Assembly (NCBI GenBank): GCA_029004215.1
Contig: JAQULH010000010.1
Coordinates: 1-38,730, forward strand
Source: Patescibacteria group bacterium
Lineage (GTDB): Bacteria; Patescibacteriota; Patescibacteriia; 2-12-FULL-60-25
Length of the DNA stretch: 38,730 nt
Direction: 5' to 3'
Position numbers and translations under genes: made by a program
In this document: positions 22,173 to 29,639 of the stretch, piece after piece
Position numbering within the stretch: position 1 is the stretch's first letter
Layout: each line of letters opens with the position of its first letter
Notes under the pieces: model-generated
Database searches by the model: none
What the model was told of the DNA's origin: nothing
What the model saw: only the letters and a program-made list of their open reading frames with translations

Positions 22173-22333
22173 TGAGCAAAAAACAAAAATTGGTCGATTG
22201 GGTCGAGGAACGCAAACAAGTCGAGGCCGAGGATAAGCAACTTACCAGAAAGGAACTCGAGAGGATGCTCCTGCGGCCTCGAAAAAAGCAACCGCACTTT
22301 CATATTTCGCATCACAAGGGAGGTGGGACATGA
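22172..22333 (+). CDS. Small basic protein under RNA-leader control (53 aa)
   Basis: ATG at 22172 with perfectly spaced GGAGG. The protein is highly charged (MSKKQKLVDWVEERKQVEAE, DKQLTRKELERMLLRPRKKQ) and ends with a histidine-rich stretch (PHFHISHHKGGGT) that could bind metal. No family recognised. The start codon lies at the base of the leader stem; the stop overlaps the next frame as ATGA. Located among lysis and tail genes. Confidence 0.6.
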   Translation: MSKKQKLVDWVEERKQVEAEDKQLTRKELERMLLRPRKKQPHFHISHHKGGGT

Positions 22334-22477
22334 GACTCGCCACGCATGACGGAAGGATAGTTAGGCTTAAGCAATTCCGCTTTACGCATTGCAGAATTTC
22401 ACAAGTTCGTGCCCGTCCATGTCCTCGACCTCGAGGACTTCTACAGATCGTCCCTTCTCAATCTTCCTACCTCTTAG
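22330..22477 (+). pseudogene. Short gene apparently broken by a frameshift
   Basis: ATG at 22330 overlaps the previous stop (ATGA) and begins MRLATHDGRIVRLKQFRF. From about 22385 another frame reads RIAEFHKFVPVHVLDLEDFY and then RSSLLNLPTS-stop at 22475-22477, which looks much more protein-like than the continuation of the first frame. One extra base near 22381-22388 would explain the split. It could be a decayed gene, a sequencing error, or a programmed shift. If unshifted, the first frame runs to 22539 with a poor composition. Confidence 0.35.
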
Positions 22478-22596
22478 CCGACTTACTGTCGGCATCCCGC
22501 CCCTCATGCGAAGCATGGGGTTCCTCCTACACTCCATAAGCCCTTGGCTTGTGGGGCGGGATAATTCCTGCGGAGGTGCGTCCGCCGGATCCCCGG
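22477..22596 (+). ncRNA. Multi-branch structured RNA before the 116-aa gene
   Basis: Reading rightward: GCCGAC/GTCGGC (22477-22493); a 10-bp perfect closing stem ATCCCGCCCC/GGGGCGGGAT (22494-22503 with 22553-22562) that encloses CATGC-GAA-GCATG (22505-22517) and AAGCC-CTT-GGCTT (22538-22550); then GCGGA/TCCGC (22570-22585) and CCGG/CCGG (22585-22596). An AT-rich start leader (ATTAATTTATTTTCGT) follows. The GGCGGGATA then hairpin then AATT order resembles the 3' ends of the elements at 5937 and 6238. No gene fits this stretch. Confidence 0.55.
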
Positions 22597-22619
22597 ATTA
22601 TTCATTAATTTATTTTCGT

Positions 22620-22970
22620 ATGTTTGAAGTTACGAAGAAGATGGTTGACCTCTACATGGCCTATTTCGCTATGGAGGAAGGCCGTGATTCAGCCGAGGCT
22701 ACGCTTTTGGATCTCTCCAAAGGCAACTGCACTTTGCCGTCCAAGCTGGTTGATTTGGAAGTCTCGCTCAATGCCGAGAAATCCATCATGGCCCCCTTGT
22801 ATTACGCCTATTGGGGCGCCAAGGGCGTGACCGAGCCGACTTTGGCTTTGACGGTTGAAAATGCCAAGCCGGAGGAAAAGGAGCGTTTGATCAACGCCCT
22901 CAAGGTTGTCGATGAATTGAACCCGGACGAATCCGAAAAATCGACCGAGGATACCGCCGCTACCACCTGA
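22620..22970 (+). CDS. Unknown helical protein (116 aa)
   Basis: ATG at 22620 is preferred over upstream in-frame codons because the upstream extension is low quality and folds as RNA. The 116 residues are mostly helical (MFEVTKKMVDLYMAYFAMEE, KLVDLEVSLNAEKSIMAPLY), with an acidic, threonine-rich tail. No Shine-Dalgarno sequence; the AT-rich leader follows a structured RNA. It lies between the holin-like gene and the amidase, perhaps a lysis regulator or tail assembly factor. No family recognised. Confidence 0.6.
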   Translation: MFEVTKKMVDLYMAYFAMEEGRDSAEATLLDLSKGNCTLPSKLVDLEVSLNAEKSIMAPLYYAYWGAKGVTEPTLALTVENAKPEEKERLINALKVVDELNPDESEKSTEDTAATT

Positions 22971-22978
22971 TTTTGACG

Positions 22979-23072
22979 AGGCCCCGGACTTCTTGCGCGA
23001 GAAAGTGCATAAGCTCTGGGCCTGATCGATCATGTGCTTTTCGCTGGTGCCTGATTTCATAGGGGCATCAGC
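22979..23072 (+). promoter_or_regulatory. Paired hairpins ahead of the endolysin gene
   Basis: AGGCCC/GGGCCT (22979-22984 with 23018-23023) encloses a small GCGC/GTGC arm, and GCTGGTGCC/GGCATCAGC (23043-23051 with 23064-23072) forms nine pairs with one G-U, ten bases before the amidase ATG. There is no T tract, so this is not a usual terminator. It may time endolysin translation or process the mRNA. Confidence 0.4.
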
Positions 23073-23082
23073 ATAAAACCAT

Positions 23083-23556
23083 ATGAAAAAACCTTCTTAC
23101 ATCATGGTGCATCACAGCGCCGTGTCTCACGACAAAAATCCGGACCAATTCGTTGCCAATAACGAGTACCACCGCGCCAAGTGGAACTTTAAAAGCTCGA
23201 TGGGCTTTTTTCTGGGGTACAACTACGAGATCTCAAAAATAGGTCTTGTACGCCAGGCCCGCGCCGATGGCGAACCTACGGCGGCCTGCTATCAATCCCT
23301 GGCTTACCGAGGTGTTTTGCCGCGCTGGACCGGCAACATGAATGATGGCCGTTGTATCCATATTTGCTTGGACGGGTATTTTGATATTGAAAAGCCGGAG
23401 CCGGCGCAGGTTTACGCTTTGCGCGATCTGTTACGCAAGCTCGCAAAGAAATGGGGGATCCCGAAAGGCAATGTTTATTTTCATCGAAATTACGCACCCA
23501 AAACTTGTCCTGGCAAGAATTTGGATTTGAATTGGGTGCGAAATTTGATCGTTTAA
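23083..23556 (+). CDS. N-acetylmuramoyl-L-alanine amidase endolysin
   Basis: A 157-residue single-domain Amidase_2/PGRP enzyme that cuts the bond between muramic acid and the stem peptide. Zinc ligands are visible as H10 in MVHHSA, H134 in VYFHRNYAPK and C142 in TCPG. The middle has the family pattern NFKSSMGFFLGYNYEISKIG, then TAACYQ and the NDGRCIHICLDGYF strand. There is no signal peptide, so it depends on the nearby holin for release. The length is like T7 lysozyme and similar phage amidases. It is the main lysis enzyme of the window. Confidence 0.9.
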   Translation: MKKPSYIMVHHSAVSHDKNPDQFVANNEYHRAKWNFKSSMGFFLGYNYEISKIGLVRQARADGEPTAACYQSLAYRGVLPRWTGNMNDGRCIHICLDGYFDIEKPEPAQVYALRDLLRKLAKKWGIPKGNVYFHRNYAPKTCPGKNLDLNWVRNLIV

Positions 23557-23557
23557 T

Positions 23558-24949
23558 ATGCCCATCGAGTTCAAGGACATAAATCTTGGAGGGATCGCCG
23601 ATTCCAAGGATCAAGGCTTGGCCAGTTCCGTGGCCGCCCTGGTTGGCTTGGACGTGCATAGCTCGCCCGGCCTGATTAAATGCAACCAGCGTTTGATTAA
23701 GGATAGTGGCACGACTGTGGATGATGCAGTCTCCTCGATCGTCCCTTGCTCGGATGGCAGTACGTACTTTTTTGGAAAAACAAACGGAAAGATTTGGAAG
23801 CGCACGAGCGGGGGAGTTTGGAGCTTGGAAACTACGGCCGCACCGGCTGCTGGAACAGTCGGGATCATGGATGCCAAGGAATTTGACGGCTACATCTACT
23901 ACTCCATGCAAAGTCGCCTGGGGAGATGGCAGGTCGGGACGGCATGGAGCACGCGCGATGACAATTTTGCGACCTTCCCAAAAGCAGATCCAACCTTTCA
24001 TCCGATAATCATTTCAAATTTGGTGCTTTACGTGGGAGACGCTAGTCAACTGCATGATGTGGACGGCGGAGTTTTCCATGCGGATCGCGTGCACTTGGAC
24101 ACAAAATACAGGATCAAGACTTTGGGCGAGATGAACAACGATTTGGTGATTGGCACGTTCGTGGCCGACAACGTGAACATCGTGGTGGGCTTTCGCTGGA
24201 ATACTTGGTCCAGTCAGGTATCAACGCATGATTCTGTGCCCGAGACGGCCATAAACTCGTTTTTGCCCACGGATAACTACGTCCTGGCCCAATGCGGCTA
24301 TAAGGGCAATTTTTACACCTACGACGGGTCATTTTTCCAGCAAGCCAAGAGACTGCAAGGTGACTGGACTGGCACGAATAAAGCCGAGGTAAAGCCCAAT
24401 GCCGTGGCGTTCTTTGGCCTGCCTCTGTTTGGGATCTCGAACCTGTCCGGCAATCCCTGCTTACAAGGCGTCTATTCATTTGGAGGCTACGCCAACAACT
24501 ATCCCAAGGTCTTAGCTTTGGAGTACGTAATCTCAACCGGCCATACTTCAAACATTGAAATTCATGCCATACAAACCGTGGGGGATCTGCTCTTTGTTGC
24601 CTGGAAAGATTTAACTGGCGGCACAAGCTATGGCGTGGACGTGCTCGACACGGCCAACAAATATGCTGGCGGATATTTGGAAACAAGAATCATCAGGGTG
24701 GATCGAATCAACAAAAAGCAACTTACCGCTTATATCCCTTACAGGAGCTTGCCAACAGGGACAGATGTCACGCTTCTTTTAAGCGTGAACAACGGCGTGT
24801 TTGCGAGCGTGGCTTTGACGCCTGACGTGGATCGTTTGCTCAAAAAGGCGACGGACAAGATGCCGGAGGGTTCTTTTTTCCAACTTAGGTTGACCCTTAC
24901 GCCGAGTGCGAATCTAACGCCGGAAGTGGAGGGCTTAATTATTGAATAA
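23558..24949 (+). CDS. Tail nozzle-like beta-propeller protein
   Basis: A 463-residue beta-rich protein with repeated short strands and aromatic turns: SSIVPCSDGSTYFFGKTNGK, WKRTSGGVWSLE, FDGYIYYSMQSRLGRWQVG, LVLYVGDASQLHDVDGG and DLVIGTFVADNVNIVVGFRW. This blade-like pattern matches the propeller of short-tailed phage nozzle or stabilisation proteins (P22 gp10, T7 gp12 type). It is followed by a C-terminal beta domain (VDRINKKQLTAYIPYRSLP). The nozzle extends the tail below the adaptor. Position after the lysis genes and before the adhesin fits. The call rests on fold pattern, not on a unique motif. Confidence 0.6.
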   Translation: MPIEFKDINLGGIADSKDQGLASSVAALVGLDVHSSPGLIKCNQRLIKDSGTTVDDAVSSIVPCSDGSTYFFGKTNGKIWKRTSGGVWSLETTAAPAAGTVGIMDAKEFDGYIYYSMQSRLGRWQVGTAWSTRDDNFATFPKADPTFHPIIISNLVLYVGDASQLHDVDGGVFHADRVHLDTKYRIKTLGEMNNDLVIGTFVADNVNIVVGFRWNTWSSQVSTHDSVPETAINSFLPTDNYVLAQCGYKGNFYTYDGSFFQQAKRLQGDWTGTNKAEVKPNAVAFFGLPLFGISNLSGNPCLQGVYSFGGYANNYPKVLALEYVISTGHTSNIEIHAIQTVGDLLFVAWKDLTGGTSYGVDVLDTANKYAGGYLETRIIRVDRINKKQLTAYIPYRSLPTGTDVTLLLSVNNGVFASVALTPDVDRLLKKATDKMPEGSFFQLRLTLTPSANLTPEVEGLIIE

Positions 24950-27063
24950 TGGCAAACCAGAATGAATCTATTTTTACGAACCTGCCATACGTATCGCCTC
25001 AATTAACGCCTGCTGTCCAAGAGCAGGCAGGAGGTGCGAGCATTAATGATCTTAAAGAATTAGTTATAGGAAGCGGCAACAAGTCGCTTCATGCAAATCA
25101 AGAAGGTTTTTGGATGGGTGCGGAACGTTTTGCCGACGCCCCTCTTTCGTTTGACATGTTGGGTAATGGCATCCTCAAATCGATCACGGCCGAGGACTAT
25201 ATTCAGGCTGGCGGAGCCGCGGCTGATATCAATACCCACACGACGACTGTTTCTGGTGGCAAACTCACAGATGACACCGTAACGAGCGCTAAGGCCAAGC
25301 TCGCCATGAAAGGTTGGACCATGACCAACGCCTTAACAGCCATTGCGGCCGACAAGGTGGGTTGGGGAGCGGGCGAGATCCGAACATCAGACGGGACTGT
25401 TTACAGCATCGCGGCCGGCGACACCGGAGTCATGGCGGCCAGGACTTTCATTTATTTGGATTTGGGAGTTTCGCAAACGGCCTTGCAAGTCACGACCACG
25501 GCCGCCAACGCGATCGGTGACGGAAAATTGCTCGTTGCCACAGCTATCAATGGCACAGGCGAAGCGCAATTTGAAGTTTTTAGCGGAGTGGGCGGAATGA
25601 ATATTCCGGGCACATCGATCGTGGCAGGTTCGATCACTGGCAATGAAGTCGCGGCCAACACCATTACAGCCAACAAATTGAGTGTAGCTTCTCTTTCGGC
25701 CATTGCGGCCGACTTGGGTACGATCACGGCTGGCAATATCACTTTGAACACGTCCGGCTTTATTCGAGGTGGTCAAACTGATTTTAATACAGGCAACGGA
25801 TTCTATTTGGGGTATTCGGTTGGAGCCTACAAATTTTCGGTAGGCAATAGTGCGACCGGCCAATCATTGACGTACGACGGCGTGGTCATGAGGTTGAATG
25901 GCGTATCGCTTTCAAATGAACACATCTTTGGGTCTGGCATTGATGGAGCTTTTGATCTAGATGGAGTAAACACTTACGCCGGATTCTTTTCAAAGGTTGG
26001 CAATGTTTATACCCAATTAGTTGACCTATACTTTACTACCTTGATTGTCCGAAATGGTTGCACCTGGATCACGAACGGTTTTCGTTGGTTTGGCAAAACA
26101 AAACTGACGATTGAGGCCGGTGGTAAGGCTTGTTGGGATGGCAATAACGGTGTGAGCGGGCAAAATGGGACATCATCATACACGGTCGATGCTTTAGGCG
26201 GTGCCGGCGGCGCGGCATTGACCTCGCAATCTTTGGCAGGATCGGTTGCCGGCAAGGACGGTGGCTATGGTGCGCACATTCCTGGATCGGGTGGCTACGG
26301 CGGAGCTGGAATTGCTGGTGGTGCGGGCGTGGCCGGATCTTCGGTTTCAAATAGTTTTCAGTCGTCGTTTACGGGTACATCGGGCAACGGTGGGAATGGT
26401 GGCAGTGCTTTTGCAGATGGTATCGGTTCTCCAGCAGCCGGCGGCGGAGCCGGCGCGGCCGGAGCAGGTGGGACCTTAACCTCTGCTTCAAAAATTAGGC
26501 CGTATTGCGTGCAATTTGCGGTTGAGATGCTGGATAAATTTCCGGGTGCGGCTCTAGCTTATTTAACCTATAACGCGGGTTATGGCGGTGGTGGTGGCGG
26601 AGGATCGGGCACTTCGGCTTATAAGACAGGTTATGGCCAGTCACCAGGAGGAGGGGGCGGAGCAGGTGGCGGATCTGGTTCAGGTGGAGGCACGATGGTT
26701 GGTTGCTGTCGTGAGATTGTTAATAACGGCACGATTTCTTGCGTGGGCGGGAATGGAGGCAATGGCGGAAATGGCGTAAACGGACAAAATGGCGGCCCGA
26801 GCGCGCCGTATGGTGGCGGTGGCGGAGCTGGTGGCGGTGGCGGCCGAGGTGGACCAGGCGGAGTGATCGTCCTCGTTTATGCGTCTTTGAGCGGATCCGG
26901 AACGATCAGTGTTGCGGCGGGTGTTTGTGGTACTGGAGGAACAGGTGGTCTTAAGGGCACTGCTTATACGGGCTATACGCCAACCTATGATGGCGTGGCC
27001 GGAGCTAACGGCGTGACGCCAGCCGCAGCAACGGCCGGAAAGATAATCACATTTGAAATTTAG
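24949..27063 (+). CDS. Glycine-rich tail adhesin
   Basis: A 704-residue protein beginning on the last base of the previous stop codon. Residues 1-300 are fibre-like, with repeats such as NTITANKLSVASLSAIAADL and a beta-helix-type stretch. From about residue 395 the sequence is dominated by glycine runs separated by short variable segments, ending with VIVLVYASLSGSGTISVAAG and ITFEI. Long glycine tracts with intervening loops occur in the receptor-binding tip gp38 of S16-like phages, where they pack as polyglycine-II helices and the loops bind the receptor. Here the same arrangement probably displays host-range loops. It should work with the jelly-roll fibre. Confidence 0.7.
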   Translation: MANQNESIFTNLPYVSPQLTPAVQEQAGGASINDLKELVIGSGNKSLHANQEGFWMGAERFADAPLSFDMLGNGILKSITAEDYIQAGGAAADINTHTTTVSGGKLTDDTVTSAKAKLAMKGWTMTNALTAIAADKVGWGAGEIRTSDGTVYSIAAGDTGVMAARTFIYLDLGVSQTALQVTTTAANAIGDGKLLVATAINGTGEAQFEVFSGVGGMNIPGTSIVAGSITGNEVAANTITANKLSVASLSAIAADLGTITAGNITLNTSGFIRGGQTDFNTGNGFYLGYSVGAYKFSVGNSATGQSLTYDGVVMRLNGVSLSNEHIFGSGIDGAFDLDGVNTYAGFFSKVGNVYTQLVDLYFTTLIVRNGCTWITNGFRWFGKTKLTIEAGGKACWDGNNGVSGQNGTSSYTVDALGGAGGAALTSQSLAGSVAGKDGGYGAHIPGSGGYGGAGIAGGAGVAGSSVSNSFQSSFTGTSGNGGNGGSAFADGIGSPAAGGGAGAAGAGGTLTSASKIRPYCVQFAVEMLDKFPGAALAYLTYNAGYGGGGGGGSGTSAYKTGYGQSPGGGGGAGGGSGSGGGTMVGCCREIVNNGTISCVGGNGGNGGNGVNGQNGGPSAPYGGGGGAGGGGGRGGPGGVIVLVYASLSGSGTISVAAGVCGTGGTGGLKGTAYTGYTPTYDGVAGANGVTPAAATAGKIITFEI

Positions 27064-27103
27064 CGCAATTTTAAAGGGCTTGAGATAATTTATTAGTAAA
27101 AAT

Positions 27104-29638
27104 ATGGCGATCAAATACGACAAAAATGCTCCCTCAGGTTGGGGCATAGACGATACCGGGCATTTCACCAAAGTGCCGACTGGTTATGTGCTGCAAAATG
27201 GGCAATACATTGCCCCTTCTGCCGGTCCAACAGCCACACCTGCACCGAGCCCTACGGTTGCACCTGTTTCAGTTCCAAATACCCCTGCACCAACTACACC
27301 ATCCACTGATTTTACGACTTTCACAGGTCAAACTAAGCCCATGGCCGCTCCGGATGGTTATCAGACTTTAAGTTTTGATGATCAGGATCCCCAAGCCCTC
27401 ATGAAGCTTAAAGATCAGTACGATGTCATCTCTACTCCATATTCGTCTGGAGGTGTAATCAAATTGGCTTATTATGGCAAACCGATCCAATACAATTACA
27501 TGGTAGATGCGTCCGGGAATCGCAAAAAAGTGCGTTTGGATGACTCGGCTGGCATGCAAGCAGCCTTTGCCGCCGGATACAAAGCAGAATCCGCTCCGGG
27601 TGTGCCTACAGGAAATGCTGATATCAATACGGCCGGTGGTGCTGTTGATCAGTCCCAGATGAAAAGAGCGACTTTGCGTAAGGTTATGCCGGACGGGTCC
27701 GTTTCGCGCGTGGTTGTGCAAGTAGGATCGGCTGATGCCCAAAAATACTTTGGTGCTGGTTACACTTTGGAAACGGCCGCTCAGGCTCCGGACGTAGCCG
27801 TGACCATGCAGGCTCCGAACGGGACTACAACGGTGGCTCCGAATAAGGCAGAAGCCCAGAAATTGATGTCCCAAGGCTATACGCCCATCACGGTGGCTCC
27901 AAACACCCCGACGACTTTGCCGGCCTCTGTAGCCTCGCGTACGGGCAACGGCGCTATGGTTGGCGTCACGGACATAAACCAAGCCAACGCGGCCATTAAC
28001 GCCGATCAGGAAAAGGATCAGGCGTCCGCAGCCAAGAGCGAGGAACCGCCGGTCCGGGGAGGGGTGAGTTTAGCGACTACCACGCCTACAACTCCGACGG
28101 TGGATTTGAACAAAACATTGCAGGATCTGTTGAGCGGAATGAATCGGCCCGAAACTCCAAGCTTGGTCGAAACCTACGGGGATCTTAAAACCAAATACGG
28201 TACTGACAATCTGGAGACCCAGCTCAATGATTTGAACACCCAGTTAAACGATGTCATGGCCCGCAAAGCCGAGCGCATCGCCGCTGAAAAGAGCAAACCG
28301 GTTGATTTGAGCCTGGCGGCCGGCAGGGTGTCCGAAGTCGAGCAACAGGAAAATACCCGGATTACGGCTCTGCAAAATCAGATGCAGTCGGTCCAAAACC
28401 AGTTGACCCAAAAGATGCAAACCGTGGATACGATCATGAAGTACACCCAACAGGATTACCAAAACGCCACGGATGCCTATGACAGGCAATACAGCAACAG
28501 CATCCAGGCGATCAATCTTGTGCGAGGCTTGCAACAGGATCAGAAGGACGAAGCTGAAAAAGTTAAAGACGATGCGCGCGCCAACTTGCAGATCATCTAC
28601 AATTCGATCCAATCTGGCGGTACTGACTTTGATGCTTTGACTGCGGCCGAAAAATTGAACATTACGAAACTTGAAATGCAGGCCGGCTTGCCGCAAGGAT
28701 TCTATGCGACTCTTAAAAATAAAAATCCGAAAGGAGATGTCGTTTCCACCTTCAATACCGAGGAAAATGGCAAATCTTATGTGGGTGTGATGATGCGCGA
28801 TGGCGATAAGATTTGGACTCAGAAATTTGAGGTGGGAGACGCAAAGTCATCTTCACAAAACGGATTCGAACTTTCCGCAGCGCAGATCGCTGATATCGTG
28901 AATAAGTATGAAAATCCGCAAGAGGCCATAGACTACATGCGCGATCTTTATAATCAAAACAATGGTGGCTCCGGATCGGCCAATGGTCTTGCTGCCTCTC
29001 TGGTAAGTGCCCTACCCAAAATCGCCCCGACCGGTTCTGTCTGGATGCGCGGAGATAAGCAAGCGCCAGAATGCGGGCAATTCGTAAATGACATCACAGG
29101 CGTTGGAGTCGGGGACAGCTTAGCCTCTAAGAAAGCGATCATTGATCCATCCATCAAGTCGCCGCAGCCTGGCGACGTGGTTGTGACGACTGATGGCGGA
29201 ACGACGAATGGCCATGTAGCTATCGTTAAAACAAATAGCGGCGGAAAGATTACGGTCGTGGAGAGCAACTACAAAAAGAAGGATGGGGTTGGAATCATCA
29301 CGTATGATCGTGAAATTTCTCTGAGCGATAGCAGGATATTGGGTTTTGCGCATCCGAAAACCAGTGCCAGCAGTGGGACGGCTTCGGTTCCGACACCTAA
29401 AGCCAAGGACACTTCAAGCACTGACGAAAAAGCTTTTTATGACGACATCGCGGCCGCCCAAACTAAGCTGGCAGCCGGAACAATCGTTTGGGGCCAGGCA
29501 TTCGATGTGATCAAGGCAAAGTACGGAGCACCTGATGATGTAATCGACAAGCTTTTGAACAAAGACAAGTGGTACCAGACTGGAGCTTACGAAAGTACGA
29601 TAACCGCCAAAAAAGAGGCTGGAAACGCCGCAGGCTAA
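27104..29638 (+). CDS. Large virion protein with CHAP peptidoglycan-hydrolase domain
   Basis: 844 residues. A proline-threonine-rich start (ATPAPSPTVAPVSVPNTPAP) and repeated small beta units (RKVMPDGSVSRVVVQVGSAD) precede a long coiled coil (about 340-490). A CHAP domain lies near 645-750, with C657 in ECGQFVND, H704 in GHVAIV and E720/N722 in VESNY, the expected catalytic set. A helical tail follows. CHAP enzymes cut peptide crosslinks or amide bonds. Placement ahead of two other giant proteins suggests it is an ejection protein that opens the wall during DNA entry. The domain is clear; the virion role is inferred. Confidence 0.75.
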   Translation: MAIKYDKNAPSGWGIDDTGHFTKVPTGYVLQNGQYIAPSAGPTATPAPSPTVAPVSVPNTPAPTTPSTDFTTFTGQTKPMAAPDGYQTLSFDDQDPQALMKLKDQYDVISTPYSSGGVIKLAYYGKPIQYNYMVDASGNRKKVRLDDSAGMQAAFAAGYKAESAPGVPTGNADINTAGGAVDQSQMKRATLRKVMPDGSVSRVVVQVGSADAQKYFGAGYTLETAAQAPDVAVTMQAPNGTTTVAPNKAEAQKLMSQGYTPITVAPNTPTTLPASVASRTGNGAMVGVTDINQANAAINADQEKDQASAAKSEEPPVRGGVSLATTTPTTPTVDLNKTLQDLLSGMNRPETPSLVETYGDLKTKYGTDNLETQLNDLNTQLNDVMARKAERIAAEKSKPVDLSLAAGRVSEVEQQENTRITALQNQMQSVQNQLTQKMQTVDTIMKYTQQDYQNATDAYDRQYSNSIQAINLVRGLQQDQKDEAEKVKDDARANLQIIYNSIQSGGTDFDALTAAEKLNITKLEMQAGLPQGFYATLKNKNPKGDVVSTFNTEENGKSYVGVMMRDGDKIWTQKFEVGDAKSSSQNGFELSAAQIADIVNKYENPQEAIDYMRDLYNQNNGGSGSANGLAASLVSALPKIAPTGSVWMRGDKQAPECGQFVNDITGVGVGDSLASKKAIIDPSIKSPQPGDVVVTTDGGTTNGHVAIVKTNSGGKITVVESNYKKKDGVGIITYDREISLSDSRILGFAHPKTSASSGTASVPTPKAKDTSSTDEKAFYDDIAAAQTKLAAGTIVWGQAFDVIKAKYGAPDDVIDKLLNKDKWYQTGAYESTITAKKEAGNAAG

Positions 29639-29639
29639 T

